Positions 1 to 8,589 of a stretch of 64,000 nucleotides of DNA are shown here, piece by piece (within the stretch, counting starts at the first letter, position 1; every line of letters starts with the position of its first letter). Source of the DNA: Zoogloea dura. GTDB lineage: Bacteria > Pseudomonadota > Gammaproteobacteria > Burkholderiales > Rhodocyclaceae. The DNA lies in contig NZ_JABBGA010000001.1 in the NCBI RefSeq assembly GCF_012927165.1, forward strand, positions 434,001 through 498,000, written 5' to 3'. The notes under the pieces are model-generated. The model was not told the origin of the DNA, searched no databases, and saw only the letters and a program-made list of their open reading frames with translations. A program made the translations under genes and the position numbers.

Positions 1-31
1 TGCAGGCGCCAAGCACGTAGAGCCCGCTCAT
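1..31 (-). CDS. kdpF: KdpF-like start of potassium ATPase operon (partial)
   Basis: Only the first ten codons lie in the window (MSGLYVLGAC). They begin with an ATGA overlap with the stop of the preceding 30-residue gene. KdpF is the small hydrophobic subunit of the Kdp high-affinity potassium ATPase and usually starts with a short Met-Ser-x-Leu-Tyr type hydrophobic run before kdpA. The call rests on that start, the small membrane gene in front of it and the KdpE-like repeat at 205-221. It cannot be verified without the sequence to the left. Confidence 0.5.
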   Translation of the reverse strand, partial: MSGLYVLGAC

Positions 32-120
32 CGCCCGCCTCCCAGGCGGTCGCATCCGACCGCAAGGCCGATCACCAGCGCCACCATGGCGGCGGTGATC
101 GCGAGGTATGTGAAGTCCAT
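28..120 (-). CDS. 30-residue membrane protein preceding kdpF
   Basis: A 30-residue protein with one membrane segment (about residues 4-22), a Gly-Cys-Asp turn and a short basic tail. A GAAAGGGA ribosome site lies 5 bases before the ATG. Its stop overlaps the next start by ATGA, so the two are translationally coupled. Tiny proteins of this kind (start MD..Y, end GC(D/E)RL) commonly precede kdpF in proteobacterial kdp operons. No function is assigned; a role in assembling the K+ ATPase would be a guess. Confidence 0.6.
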   Translation of the reverse strand: MDFTYLAITAAMVALVIGLAVGCDRLGGGR

Positions 121-204
121 GAATGTCCCTTTCGAAGCACGGAATTGAGTACCGTCATGCTAGGCAGGGCGGTATCAAAACGTTCGCAAAAGGGATGGTG
201 GCCT

Positions 205-221
205 TGTAAAGGACCTGTAAA
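205..221 (-). promoter_or_regulatory. Candidate KdpE binding site
   Basis: On the minus strand the sequence reads TTTACA-GGTCC-TTTACA, a direct hexamer repeat with 11-base periodicity, about 85 bases upstream of the first kdp-side start codon. OmpR-family response regulators bind such repeats, and the E. coli KdpE site is of the TTTATA-N5-TTTACA type. Position and match both suit potassium-controlled activation. Inferred by resemblance only. Confidence 0.5.
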
Positions 222-269
222 AAAGCCGGGAAAGCCCGCGAAAGGCTCACCCTGCCGGGCCCGGCATCC

Positions 270-1757
270 TCAGGCGACGGGCAAGCGCGCCAGGGCCCGG
301 GCCAGCCCGTCGAGGCCGGCTTCGATCTCGGCCGGCGCCAGGCTGGCATAGCCCAGGCGCAGCCCCCCGGGCAGGTCGCCGGTGGCACAGAAAGGCCGGG
401 ACGAAGGAATCTGCACCCCCTCCTCCCGCGCCAGCCGGATCAGGGCTTCATCGTCCACGCCCGGATCAAGGCGCAACCACAGGGCCAGCCCGCCGGGCGG
501 CAGGGTGAAATCCACCTGGGGCGGCAGCTGCGCCGCCCGGCCGGCGATCAGGCTCCGCCGCGCCTCATACACCCGCAGGGCGCGGCGGATGTGGCGCTTC
601 AGTTCGCCGCTGTCCATCAGGTCGCTCACCGCCCGCTCCGTCACCGGATTGCCCTGCCGGTCGATCAGCAGGATCTCCGCCGCGCAGCGGTCGATCAAGG
701 CCGGCGCACCGACCACGTAGCCGACCCGCAGCCCTGGCGCCAGCACCTTGGAGAGCGAGCCGACGTAGATCACCCGGCCCGAGCGGTCGACGCTGGCCAT
801 GGGGAACATCGGCCGGTGGGAAAAGTGGAACTCGTGGTCGTAGTCGTCCTCGACGATGGCGAAGTCGAACTGCTCGGCCAGCATCAGCAGGTGCACGCGC
901 CGCTCGGCCGGCATCAGCCGGGTCGTCGGAAACTGATGGTGCGGAGTGAGATACACAGCACGGATGCGCGTGCGGCGGCACAGCCGCTCGAGTTCGTCGG
1001 GCCGCATCCCGTCGGCGTCCATGGCGAGGCCATGCACTTCCGCCCCGGCCGCCCGGAAAGCCTCCCGGGCCGGCGGATAGCTGAGCGCCTCCACCGCCAC
1101 GTGGTCTCCCGGCCTCACCAGCAGGCGGGCGGCCAGGTAGATGCCCATCTGGCTGCCCCGCACGATGCAGACCTTGTCGGGCCCGGCCTGCAAGCCCCGC
1201 TCCTCGGCCAGCATGCGCGCGACGGACTGGCGCAAGGCCGGGTCGCCACGGGGGTCGCCGTAGCCCAGGCCGTTGTGCCGTGCCGTATCGATCAGGGCCC
1301 GCCGGTAGGCGCGCCCCAGCACGTCATAGGGAATCAGCCGGGCGTCCGGCACCCCATCCGAAAACGTGACTGCGGCCTGCTCCCCGACGGCCGGGGGGCG
1401 CTCCAGCGGCCGCCCGTACAGCCGGTAGGGCGGCTCACCGGAGGCCATCGGGCGAGCCGTGGCCGTGGGCACCTCCGGCGGCGGGCCGGGCAGTCGGGCC
1501 GCCACGAAGGTACCGCGGCGCCCCTGGGTGCTCACCCAACCCTGGGCCGCCAGCTCCTCGAAGGCCAGCACCACGGTCTTGCGATTGACAGCCAGGTCGG
1601 CGGCGACCTCCCGCGTGCCCGGCAAGGCCGAGCCCGGCACCAGGCGGCCGCGACCGATCTCGTCGGCCAGGTACTGGGCGATCTGCAGATGCACCGGCAA
1701 GGTGTGGTCGCGCTGGATCGCCAGCTTCATCTTCCAGGGGCGGAGCATGGAGGGCAC
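270..1757 (-). CDS. MocR/PdxR-type PLP-dependent GntR regulator
   Basis: A 495-residue transcription regulator: an N-terminal winged helix-turn-helix of the GntR type (about residues 15-85, with the PGTRE and NRKTV motifs), a proline-rich linker, and a fold-type I aminotransferase-like domain (about 115-490). The PLP lysine is in GSLSK (K337), after the acidic IVEDDYDHEF motif. MocR proteins use PLP, or PLP reacted with an amino compound, as effector. Start codons at residues 4 and 10 are also possible, since no strong ribosome site separates them. The gene diverges from the reductase at 1864 and probably controls it and itself. Which pathway it serves cannot be read from sequence. Confidence 0.85.
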   Translation of the reverse strand: MPSMLRPWKMKLAIQRDHTLPVHLQIAQYLADEIGRGRLVPGSALPGTREVAADLAVNRKTVVLAFEELAAQGWVSTQGRRGTFVAARLPGPPPEVPTATARPMASGEPPYRLYGRPLERPPAVGEQAAVTFSDGVPDARLIPYDVLGRAYRRALIDTARHNGLGYGDPRGDPALRQSVARMLAEERGLQAGPDKVCIVRGSQMGIYLAARLLVRPGDHVAVEALSYPPAREAFRAAGAEVHGLAMDADGMRPDELERLCRRTRIRAVYLTPHHQFPTTRLMPAERRVHLLMLAEQFDFAIVEDDYDHEFHFSHRPMFPMASVDRSGRVIYVGSLSKVLAPGLRVGYVVGAPALIDRCAAEILLIDRQGNPVTERAVSDLMDSGELKRHIRRALRVYEARRSLIAGRAAQLPPQVDFTLPPGGLALWLRLDPGVDDEALIRLAREEGVQIPSSRPFCATGDLPGGLRLGYASLAPAEIEAGLDGLARALARLPVA

Positions 1758-1772
1758 CTGCTTGGGTTTTAT

Positions 1773-1799
1773 CTGGACCAGTCATTTTCCAGAAACTGG
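1773..1799. promoter_or_regulatory. Candidate MocR operator between divergent genes
   Basis: The 106-base divergent spacer holds a dyad CTGGACCAG (1773-1781) and 7 bases later a second dyad CCAG-AAA-CTGG (1789-1799), giving four CTGG/CCAG half-sites within 27 bases. Paired half-sites in the spacer beside a MocR gene are the usual layout for autoregulation and control of the divergent gene. No experiment or close homologue site is recalled to confirm it. Confidence 0.35.
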
Positions 1800-1863
1800 C
1801 GGTTTTTGGTGGGCCAGCAGAATCCTAGCATGGGGGCCTTGATGAGCACCCGAGATCGCCCCC

Positions 1864-2937
1864 ATGCCCCGCACCGCACCGCCACCCGATCAGGCCCGCC
1901 TCCAGCCCTTCCGGCTGGAAGCGCTCACCCCGCTCAACCATGAAGTCCTGCGCCTGGAACTGAGCCAGATCGCCGGCCCGCCACTCACCTATCGGGAGGG
2001 GCAGTTCGTCACCGTCCGCCTGCCGGACGGCACTGCGCGCAGCTATTCCCCCGCCGCTGCCTGCCAGGGCGACGGCCGCCTCGAACTGCACATCCGGACC
2101 TTGCCCGGCGGCCGCTTCTCCACCTGGCTGCGCAGCGATGCAGCCTGCCCCGGCGCCCTCCTGGACATCGGCGGGCCTTACGGCGACTGCGTGTGGACGC
2201 CCCCGGACACGGCCGGGGCCCCGCTCCTGCTGCTGGCCACCGGCACCGGCATCGCACCGATCCGCGCCATGCTGGCCCGCCACCTGGGCGGTGCGGGCGG
2301 GCATCCGGTGCATCTGTACTGGGGCGGCCTGGACCAGCCGGATCTCTACCTCGGCGAGGAATTCGCAGCCCTCGCCATCCGCCATGCCCATTTCCGTTTC
2401 ACCCCGGTGCTCGCCGCACCCGCCGAGCCCTGGAGGGGCCGCCGTGGTTACGTGCAGGCGGCTGCAGCGGACGATCTGCCCAGGCTGGATGGCGCCCGCG
2501 TCATCGCCTGTGGCTCATCGGCCATGGTCGACGCGGCGCGGATGCTGCTGGTGGCCGCCTGCGGGCTCGCGCCGGATGCCTTCCACGCCGACGCCTTCGT
2601 GGCACAGGCCGCCGCGCCGATGTCCTCCAGCGACGCCAGCCTGAGCCTCGAGGTGGCGCTTCCACAGGCGCCCGCCCGCAGGCTCGCAGCCCCCCCGGGC
2701 AGCACGGTCCTGAACACCCTGGCCGCTGCCGGCCTGCTGCAGGGCGTGTGCGGCGGCCAGGCCGCCTGCGGCACCTGCCGGATCGGTATCGATCCGGCCT
2801 GGCGGGCCGCCCTGCCGCCGGCCGGACGCAAGGAGGCCCGTCTCCTCGCCGCCCTCGAGAGCGGCCCCGACCAGCGCCTGGCCTGCCAGATCTGCCTTGA
2901 AGCGCCCCTCGACGGCCTGCGCATCGAACTCCCCTGA
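1864..2937 (+). CDS. FAD/NAD(P)H oxidoreductase with C-terminal 2Fe-2S domain
   Basis: A 357-residue electron-transfer protein of the ferredoxin-NADP reductase superfamily. The FAD domain has the RSYS motif (59-62) and the nucleotide domain has GTGIAP (127-132). A C-terminal ferredoxin domain carries C296, C302, C305 and C341. The C-x5-C-x2-C-x35-C spacing is closer to adrenodoxin/ISC-type ferredoxins than to the plant-type C-x4-C-x2-C usual in oxygenase reductases. It would pass electrons from NAD(P)H via FAD to the cluster and then to a partner oxygenase or demethylase, but no oxygenase gene lies nearby. An M24 hydrolase follows 37 bases downstream. Confidence 0.85.
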   Translation: MPRTAPPPDQARLQPFRLEALTPLNHEVLRLELSQIAGPPLTYREGQFVTVRLPDGTARSYSPAAACQGDGRLELHIRTLPGGRFSTWLRSDAACPGALLDIGGPYGDCVWTPPDTAGAPLLLLATGTGIAPIRAMLARHLGGAGGHPVHLYWGGLDQPDLYLGEEFAALAIRHAHFRFTPVLAAPAEPWRGRRGYVQAAAADDLPRLDGARVIACGSSAMVDAARMLLVAACGLAPDAFHADAFVAQAAAPMSSSDASLSLEVALPQAPARRLAAPPGSTVLNTLAAAGLLQGVCGGQAACGTCRIGIDPAWRAALPPAGRKEARLLAALESGPDQRLACQICLEAPLDGLRIELP

Positions 2938-2974
2938 AACGCTTTTTCCACCACCCAGTGAAAGGATCCACCCC

Positions 2975-3673
2975 ATGACCACCCAAGCCATCAGCAGCCC
3001 GGACCAGGCCCGCCTCGAGGGCGTCGGCCCCGCCTTTGATCCGGAACGCCTCCTCCACGTCCGGACCCTGACCCGTCAGGCGATCGAGCGCATCGCCGCC
3101 GCCGTCCAGCCCGGCATGTTCGAGGAAGACGCCGTGGAGATGGCCCGCGACCTCCTCGCCGAAGCCGGCATGCTGCGCGGCTGGCACGATGTCTATGTGC
3201 GCTTCGGCAGCAACACCACCAAGACCTTCGGTGCGCCCTCCGACCCCGGCGTGGTGCTGGGCGAGGATGATCTCTTCTTCATCGACATCGGTCCGGTCTG
3301 GAAGGACTGGGAAGGCGACGGCGGCGACAGCTTCGTGACCGGCAGCGATCCCGACAAGGCCCGCTGCGCCGCCGATGCCCGCGCGATCTTCCACGAGGTG
3401 CGGCGCAAATGGCTGAGCGAAAGAGCGACCGGACGCGCCCTCTACGACTATGCGGTGTCCTGCGCCGCCGCCCGCGGCTGGGTCCTCAACATGGACCTCT
3501 CCGGCCATCGCATCGCCGACTTTCCCCATGCGGCGATCCATGAAGGGCCCCTGGCCGAGGCCGACTTCGCACCCTCGCGGCTGCTGTGGGTCCTGGAGAT
3601 CCATATCCGCCACCCGAGCGAAGCCTACGGTGCGTTCTTCGAAGACCTGCTGCTGGAAGACAGCTACTTCTGA
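2975..3673 (+). CDS. M24-family (Xaa-Pro aminopeptidase-like) metallohydrolase
   Basis: A 232-residue protein made of the pita-bread domain alone, without the N-terminal domain of typical aminopeptidase P. Likely metal ligands are the Asp of FIDIGPV, the Asp of GDGGDSF, the His of SGHRIADFPH, the Glu of WVLEIHI and the Glu in the final AFFEDLL. An AAGGA ribosome site lies 11 bases before the chosen ATG. M24 members are methionine or proline aminopeptidases, creatinases or related C-N hydrolases. Pairing with a reductase under a MocR regulator hints at small-molecule amide metabolism rather than peptide turnover, but that is inference. Confidence 0.75.
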   Translation: MTTQAISSPDQARLEGVGPAFDPERLLHVRTLTRQAIERIAAAVQPGMFEEDAVEMARDLLAEAGMLRGWHDVYVRFGSNTTKTFGAPSDPGVVLGEDDLFFIDIGPVWKDWEGDGGDSFVTGSDPDKARCAADARAIFHEVRRKWLSERATGRALYDYAVSCAAARGWVLNMDLSGHRIADFPHAAIHEGPLAEADFAPSRLLWVLEIHIRHPSEAYGAFFEDLLLEDSYF

Positions 3674-3734
3674 TCGCCGGGACGGGCCGCACCCCGACGA
3701 TAGACGGCGCTGCCGCTTTTGCGTACCATGCGCC

Positions 3735-3845
3735 CCGTCATTGGGGAGTAGCCGACCTTCTACCTGAAGGAGCCTGCGTCAACATACTTGGCCAACCAGC
3801 CATGGCGCAGGCAGTTCCCGAACCTGGCAAGACCTTTGACCACCC
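3735..3845 (+). ncRNA. yybP-ykoY manganese riboswitch
   Basis: The leader of the GDT1-type gene contains the hallmark yybP-ykoY elements in the right order: TTGGGGAGTAGCC (3741-3753), CGTCAACATAC (3777-3787) and GACCTTTGACC (3831-3841). These correspond to the conserved L1 and L3 metal-binding loops and closing strand of the Mn2+-sensing aptamer known from E. coli mntP and alx leaders. It sits immediately upstream of a manganese-exporter family gene, the known target class. Boundaries are approximate. Confidence 0.85.
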
Positions 3846-3856
3846 TCGCCCCCGGA

Positions 3857-3899
3857 CTGGCCGGACGGGCGTGGTGGTCATCCGTCTCCGTCCGGCCAG
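3857..3899 (+). promoter_or_regulatory. Expression-platform hairpin of Mn riboswitch
   Basis: A perfect 12-bp inverted repeat, CTGGCCGGACGG at 3857-3868 and CCGTCCGGCCAG at 3888-3899, follows the aptamer and ends at the AGGGAA ribosome site 5' of the ATG at 3911. There is no U-run, so translational masking of the ribosome site rather than termination is the likelier switching mode. The switching model is inference. Confidence 0.55.
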
Positions 3900-3910
3900 G
3901 GAATCAGATC

Positions 3911-4486
3911 ATGGAAGCCTTCCTCGTCTCCACGGGCATCGTCGCCCTCGCTGAAATCGGCGACAAGACGCAACTTCTCGCCTTCATCCTCGCGGCCAAG
4001 TTCCGCAAGCCCGTCCCCATCATCGTCGGCATCCTGGTGGCCACCCTGGTCAATCACGGATGCGCCGGTGCGGTCGGCGAGTGGATCACCCACCTGGTCA
4101 GCGCGCAGACGCTGCGCTGGGTGCTCGGCGTGTCCTTCATCGGCATGGCGATCTGGACGCTGATCCCCGACAAGTTCGAGGAGGAGGATGCCAAGCTGGC
4201 CCGCATGGGCGTGTTCGGCACCACCCTGGTGGCCTTCTTCCTGGCCGAGATGGGCGACAAGACGCAGATCGCCACGGTGGCGCTGGCCGCCCAGTACCAG
4301 AACCTGGCCGTGGTGGTGGCCGGCACGACGATTGGCATGATGATTGCAAATGTGCCGGCAGTGATTCTCGGCGACCGCATTGCCCACCGCATGCCGGTGC
4401 GCCTGGTGCATGGCATCGCCGCGGCCATTTTTGCGGTGCTCGGGGTGGCCACCCTGCTCGGTGCGGGCGAAGGTCTCGGCCTTTGA
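3911..4486 (+). CDS. GDT1/TMEM165 (UPF0016) family manganese exporter
   Basis: A 191-residue inner-membrane protein with six predicted helices in two homologous halves. Each half carries the family signature E-x-G-D-K-T-Q (E15-Q21 and E113-Q119), which lines the cation pathway. Bacterial members such as Vibrio MneA export Mn2+. The start at 3911 puts the ATG about 5 bases after an AGGGAA ribosome site; an upstream in-frame start would run through the riboswitch. The manganese riboswitch directly in front supports efflux under manganese excess. The gene converges with the GntR regulator at 4519. Confidence 0.9.
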   Translation: MEAFLVSTGIVALAEIGDKTQLLAFILAAKFRKPVPIIVGILVATLVNHGCAGAVGEWITHLVSAQTLRWVLGVSFIGMAIWTLIPDKFEEEDAKLARMGVFGTTLVAFFLAEMGDKTQIATVALAAQYQNLAVVVAGTTIGMMIANVPAVILGDRIAHRMPVRLVHGIAAAIFAVLGVATLLGAGEGLGL

Positions 4487-4518
4487 ACACCGCCGGGCCG
4501 GCGAGGAAGCGGCGGAGC

Positions 4519-5232
4519 TTAGCCCGGCTGCACCGCGCCAGCCCGTGCCAGACTCTCCTGGCGGGCGGCATGCAGATGGTGAAGGGTGATCTTGCGCACC
4601 TCGGCCTTGCTCGCCTCGATATGCGAGCGCAGCAGGATGCCGGCCTGGGCCGTCTTGCGCTGGATCAGCAGGCGCAGCAGCTGGGCGTGCTCGTCGTAGG
4701 TCGCCTGGATGCGCGCCGGGTTGGTGAAGTCCAGGCGGCGGATGACGCGGATCTTCTCGGTCACCTCCTGGTGCACCGCGGCCATCTCGCGGTTGCCGGT
4801 GGCCTGCATCAAGCCCTGGTGAAAGGCTTCGTCGAGGGCCGCCACGCGCTGGCCATCGGGCAGGCGCTCGGCCTTGTCCACCAGCCAGATGTCGGCCAGG
4901 GCGCTCAGGTCCGCGGTCTCCGGCGCCTCGCAGATGCGCTGCACGGCGGCCAGTTCCAGCACCGTGCGCAGGTCGTAGAGCTGGTCGAAACGGTCGAAAT
5001 CGAAATTGCGCACCGACCAGCCGCTGCGGAAATACACCTGCACGAAGCCCTCCCGCTCCAGGCGGTACAGGGCGTGGCGCACCGGTGTGCGTGATACGCC
5101 GTAGCGCTCGGCGATCAGGGTCTCGGTGAAGCGGTCACCCGGCAGCAGATGGAAGGAGAAGATCTCGTCCTTGAGCTGCTGGTAGATCCGGGAGGCAAGT
5201 GCGTTTTCTTTGGGGCGGCTGGTATTGCCCAT
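4519..5232 (-). CDS. FCD-type GntR regulator of the ureido operon
   Basis: A 237-residue FadR-subfamily regulator: N-terminal winged helix (about 10-75, with the ERYGVSRTPVRHAL recognition motif) and a C-terminal all-helical FCD ligand-binding domain. It is the last gene of the leftward run that begins at 13235 and starts only 4 bases after the stop of the AtzH-like gene, so it is probably co-transcribed and autoregulatory. The candidate operator is the dyad at 13247-13262. The likely effector is a ureido compound or pathway intermediate, by context only. Confidence 0.85.
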   Translation of the reverse strand: MGNTSRPKENALASRIYQQLKDEIFSFHLLPGDRFTETLIAERYGVSRTPVRHALYRLEREGFVQVYFRSGWSVRNFDFDRFDQLYDLRTVLELAAVQRICEAPETADLSALADIWLVDKAERLPDGQRVAALDEAFHQGLMQATGNREMAAVHQEVTEKIRVIRRLDFTNPARIQATYDEHAQLLRLLIQRKTAQAGILLRSHIEASKAEVRKITLHHLHAARQESLARAGAVQPG

Positions 5233-5236
5233 GGGC

Positions 5237-5623
5237 TCAGGTCAGCATGCTCACGTGGGCCGAGACGACCCGCCAGCCCTCGGGAAACAGCACCCAGGTC
5301 TGGCTCTGGCGCCCCACGGGATCACCGTCGCGCAGGAACTCCACGTCGGCGGTGGCGAAGGTCTCGCCAAAGGTGGTGATCACCAGGTTGCGCAGCTGTC
5401 TCGGCATGTTGGCGGGGGGAACGAACAGCTCCCGATATCGGCGGATCGCCTCGGCGCCGTAATGGATCTCGGCGATGCCGAAGCGGACGGTCAGCGGATT
5501 GTCCCAGAAAAGTTCGTTGAGGACCGCCACGTCGTTGGCGATCAGCGCGGCTTCGTAGCGTTCGAAGACCTGGGCCATGGCTTTGGCAACGTGGGGCAGG
5601 TTCACTGCAGGGGACAGGCTCAT
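5237..5623 (-). CDS. atzH: AtzH/DUF3225-like protein (SnoaL fold)
   Basis: A 128-residue cystatin/SnoaL-like protein with the AtzH/HpxZ-family features: the WDNPLTVRFGI and GAEAIRRYRELF motifs and a C-terminal QTWVLFPEGWRVVSAHVS strand pair. AtzH of Pseudomonas ADP has been described as a hydrolase of 1,3-dicarboxyurea that feeds allophanate to AtzF, and family members sit beside amidases in nitrogen-scavenging loci. The ATG at 5623 follows a GAAGGAG ribosome site. In an operon with biuret and allophanate hydrolases, a role on a carboxylated urea intermediate is plausible. The catalytic claim rests on family knowledge. Confidence 0.75.
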   Translation of the reverse strand: MSLSPAVNLPHVAKAMAQVFERYEAALIANDVAVLNELFWDNPLTVRFGIAEIHYGAEAIRRYRELFVPPANMPRQLRNLVITTFGETFATADVEFLRDGDPVGRQSQTWVLFPEGWRVVSAHVSMLT

Positions 5624-5633
5624 ACAGGCTCCT

Positions 5634-6299
5634 TCAGGTTTCGAGGCCCGCCGCGAGCGCCGCCAGCGGCGCCGTCCAGCCAACGATCGCGCCCTGGGCG
5701 CGGACCATCTCCAGGGTGGCCGCCTTGAAGGCCGGGAAATAGCTCTCGGTGGCGTCCTCGATCAGCAGGCATTCATAGCCCCGGTCGTTGGCCTCGCGCA
5801 GGGTGGTCTGCACGCAGACCTCGGTGGTGACGCCGGCGAAGATCAGGTGGGTGATGCCCTTCAGGCGCAGGATCTCGCCCAGCGCGGTGGCGTAGAAAGC
5901 CCCCTTGCCCGGCTTGTCGATGATGATCTCACCGGCCAGCGGCGCCACCGCCGGCAGGATGTCGTTGCCCGGCTCGCCGGCCACGAGGATGCGCCCCATC
6001 GGGCCGGGGTCGCCGATGCGCAAGCTGGCGGCACCCCGCTCCCGCTTGGCCGGCGGGCAGTCGGACAGGTCCGGGCGATGCGCCTCGCGGGTGTGGATCA
6101 CGGTGATCCCGTGGCGCCGGCACAGGGCCAGCAGCGCGGCCACCGTCGGCACGATGGCGGCCAGCAGCGAGACGTCGTTGCCCAGGCTCTCGCCGAAGCC
6201 GCCGGGTTCGATGAAGTCGCGCTGCATGTCGATGACGATCAGCGCGCTGCGGGCCGGCTCAAAGATGTAGTCGAAGGGTTGGGCATGGATGATCGGCAT
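5634..6299 (-). CDS. Isochorismatase-family cysteine hydrolase, candidate triuret hydrolase
   Basis: A 221-residue amidohydrolase with the family triad visible as D24 (IDMQRDF), K129 ([10 protein letters not shown]) and C162 (TTEVCVQTT). It resembles the BiuH encoded by the same operon in the DKPGKG motif and the TREAHRPDL segment but is clearly diverged. Two such hydrolases in one operon imply two sequential or alternative substrates. Known relatives hydrolyse biuret, triuret, ureidoacrylate or N-carbamoyl compounds. Triuret hydrolase, giving carboxybiuret that decays to biuret, is the option best fitting the neighbours. It lies 10 bases upstream of the AtzH-like gene and 7 bases after the ABC ATPase. 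Confidence 0.8.
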   Translation of the reverse strand: MPIIHAQPFDYIFEPARSALIVIDMQRDFIEPGGFGESLGNDVSLLAAIVPTVAALLALCRRHGITVIHTREAHRPDLSDCPPAKRERGAASLRIGDPGPMGRILVAGEPGNDILPAVAPLAGEIIIDKPGKGAFYATALGEILRLKGITHLIFAGVTTEVCVQTTLREANDRGYECLLIEDATESYFPAFKAATLEMVRAQGAIVGWTAPLAALAAGLET

Positions 6300-6306
6300 G
6301 ATTTCC

Positions 6307-7887
6307 TCAGTGGCCGTGGCCGGCCATGTAACGTCCGATGGCGGCCACATCGGCCTGGCCCGCCAGGGCCTCGTAGGCGATCACGCCCTCGGACATGACC
6401 ACGATGCGGTCGGACAGCTCGAGCAGCTCATCCAGGTCTTCGCTGACCAGCAGGATCGCCGCCCCCTCGTTGCGGGCCTGGTCAAGGCGCCGGTGGATGG
6501 CCTCCGTGGCGGCGAAGTCCAGCCCGAACACCGGGTTGGCCACCACCAGCAGCTGCACCGGGCCGGACAGCTCCCGCGCCAGCACGGCTCGCTGCACATT
6601 GCCCCCCGACAGGTTCTCGATGGCGGCGGCGGGATCGTCCGGGCGCACGCCGAAGGCCTCGATCAGGGTCTTCGCCCGGCGGGTCAGGGCGCCGCGCCGC
6701 AGGAAGCCCAGGCTCAGCCAGCCGCCCGCATACGGGGCGATGTCGAAATCCCGCAGGCCCATGTTCTCGGCCACGCTCATGGCCGGCACGCAGGCATTGC
6801 GCAGAGGCTCTTCCGGCAGGCTGAAGACGCCGTGGCGGCGCATCTGCGCGCGGCTGGCCTGGTAGTCCTCGCCGGCCACCCGGACCTGCCCGGCGCTGGC
6901 CTTGCGCTGACCGAGCAGGACTTCGACCAGCTCCTTCTGGCCGTTGCCGGCCACCCCGGCCACCCCGACGATCTCGCCGGCCCGCACGCTCAGGTCGAGG
7001 CCGCGCACCGATGGCGTGCCCCGGTCGTTGTCGGCGTGGAGCCCCTCCACGTCCAGCCGGACCTCGCCGATGGCCTGGGTCTGGTCGGCGGCGCAGCGGC
7101 GCCTCCCCGAACTCACCGCGACGCTGCTGCCCACCATCATCTCGGCCATCTCTGCCGTGCTCAGATCGCCGACCCGCCCGCTGCCTGCCAGCTTGCCGCG
7201 GCGCAGGATGGTGACGCCGTCGCCATAGGCGCTCACCTCGCGGAACTTGTGGCTGATCATCAGCACGGTGAGGCGTCCGTCACGGGTCATGCCATGCAGC
7301 AGGCCGAGCACCTCGTCGGCCTCGCCGGGGGTCAGGACCGAGGTCGGCTCGTCGAGGATCAGCAGGCGCTGGCCCAGGTAGAGCTGCTTGAGGATCTCCA
7401 GCTTCTGCTTCTCGCCGGCGGCCAGATCGGCCACCAGGGCGTTCAGGTCGAGGCGGAAAGGGGTGCTGTCCAGGAAGGCGGCGAGGGCCGCCTTTTCGTG
7501 GCGCCAGTCGATGCGCAGGGGCAGGTCGCCGCGGGCCAGCAGCAGGTTCTCGGCCACCGTCATGCCCGGCGCCAGGGTGAAGTGCTGGTACACCATGCCG
7601 ATGCGCAGGCGCTGGGCGTCGCGCGGGCTGCGGATGTCCTGCTCGCGGCCGTCCACCATGAAGCCGCCCTCCTCCGGCGGGTGGTAGCCCACCAGGCATT
7701 TGACCAGGGTGCTCTTGCCGGCGCCGTTCTCGCCCAGCAGGCAATGGAAGCTGCCCGCCTCCACCTTCATGGAGACCGCGTCGAGGGCGGTGAAGGCACC
7801 GAAGCGCTTGGTGACCCGGAAGGCCTCGACGGCAGCGCCGCGGTGCTGCAGGTCAGCCGCGGTGAGGGAGTGGGTGAGCGGATCCAT
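6307..7887 (-). CDS. Duplicated ABC ATPase of BMP-type importer
   Basis: A 526-residue cytoplasmic ATPase with two ABC domains in tandem, the organisation of nucleoside/simple-sugar importers. The first domain has Walker [10 protein letters not shown] and the signature-like LAAGEKQK. The second has the degenerate P-loop GVAGNGQKE and the signature LSGGNVQ. ATG at 7887 is chosen because it lies 4 bases after the BiuH stop; upstream in-frame starts would overlap biuH. It would energise the two permeases at 8613-10575, which receive substrate from the lipid- or Tat-exported binding protein at 10591. The substrate is probably a ureide rather than a nucleoside, given the operon. Confidence 0.9.
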   Translation of the reverse strand: MDPLTHSLTAADLQHRGAAVEAFRVTKRFGAFTALDAVSMKVEAGSFHCLLGENGAGKSTLVKCLVGYHPPEEGGFMVDGREQDIRSPRDAQRLRIGMVYQHFTLAPGMTVAENLLLARGDLPLRIDWRHEKAALAAFLDSTPFRLDLNALVADLAAGEKQKLEILKQLYLGQRLLILDEPTSVLTPGEADEVLGLLHGMTRDGRLTVLMISHKFREVSAYGDGVTILRRGKLAGSGRVGDLSTAEMAEMMVGSSVAVSSGRRRCAADQTQAIGEVRLDVEGLHADNDRGTPSVRGLDLSVRAGEIVGVAGVAGNGQKELVEVLLGQRKASAGQVRVAGEDYQASRAQMRRHGVFSLPEEPLRNACVPAMSVAENMGLRDFDIAPYAGGWLSLGFLRRGALTRRAKTLIEAFGVRPDDPAAAIENLSGGNVQRAVLARELSGPVQLLVVANPVFGLDFAATEAIHRRLDQARNEGAAILLVSEDLDELLELSDRIVVMSEGVIAYEALAGQADVAAIGRYMAGHGH

Positions 7888-7891
7888 GGCC

Positions 7892-8575
7892 TCAGCCCAG
7901 GGCCGCCAGCAGGCTGGCCGAGTCGGACACGGCACCGAAGACACCGCCCTGCATCTTGATCATCTTGAGCGCCGCCAGGTGGTTGCCGTGGTCGGTGGCG
8001 CCACAGCAGTCCTCCAGCAGCAGGCATTCGAAGCCCATGTCGTTGGCGTCGCGCATGGTGGTGTGCACGCACACGTCGGTGGTGATGCCGCTCAGGATGA
8101 TGTTGCGGATGCCGCGGGTGCGCAGCACCAGCTCCAGGTCGGTGGCGTAGAAGGAGCCCTTGCCCGGCTTGTCGATGATCACCTCGCCGGGCAGCGGCGC
8201 GAGTTCGGGGATGATCTCCCAGCCGGGCTCGCCGCGCACCAGGATCCGGCCGCAGGGCCCGCTGTCGCCGATTCCCGCGCCGATGCGTTGGGAGCGCCAG
8301 CGCTTGTTGGGCGGCAGGTCGGCCAGGTCGGGGCGGTGCCCTTCGCGAGTGTGGATGATGAAGAAGCCCAGGCTGCGCAGGCGGGCCAGCACCGCCTTGA
8401 TCGGCTCGATCGGGGCGCGGGTCAGGGACAGGTCGTAGCCCATCTTGTCCACGTAGCCGCCGACGCCGCAGAAGTCGGTCTGCATGTCGATGATGATCAG
8501 CGCCGTGTTGGCCGGCGTCAGGTCACCGTTCCAGGGCCAGGGATAGGGATCGGCCGCGAGGCTGAAGTCTGTCAT
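7892..8575 (-). CDS. biuH: Biuret amidohydrolase
   Basis: A 227-residue isochorismatase-fold enzyme that hydrolyses biuret to allophanate and ammonia. The catalytic residues known for Rhizobium leguminosarum BiuH (D36, K142, C175, with Q215 in the pocket) correspond here to D30, K136, C169 and Q209, all at the same offset of 6. Long stretches such as DPYPWPWNG, the [14 protein letters not shown] region and [16 protein letters not shown] are as I recall them in BiuH. The ureidoacrylate hydrolase RutB is a related family but is less consistent with these motifs. A neighbouring allophanate hydrolase would complete degradation to ammonia and CO2. Confidence 0.85.
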   Translation of the reverse strand: MTDFSLAADPYPWPWNGDLTPANTALIIIDMQTDFCGVGGYVDKMGYDLSLTRAPIEPIKAVLARLRSLGFFIIHTREGHRPDLADLPPNKRWRSQRIGAGIGDSGPCGRILVRGEPGWEIIPELAPLPGEVIIDKPGKGSFYATDLELVLRTRGIRNIILSGITTDVCVHTTMRDANDMGFECLLLEDCCGATDHGNHLAALKMIKMQGGVFGAVSDSASLLAALG

Positions 8576-8589
8576 GGTCGTACTCCGGG

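Noticed and set aside
6289-7959. Plus-strand frame opposite the ABC ATPase
   Set aside because: Shadow of the ATPase gene; no motif or ribosome site.
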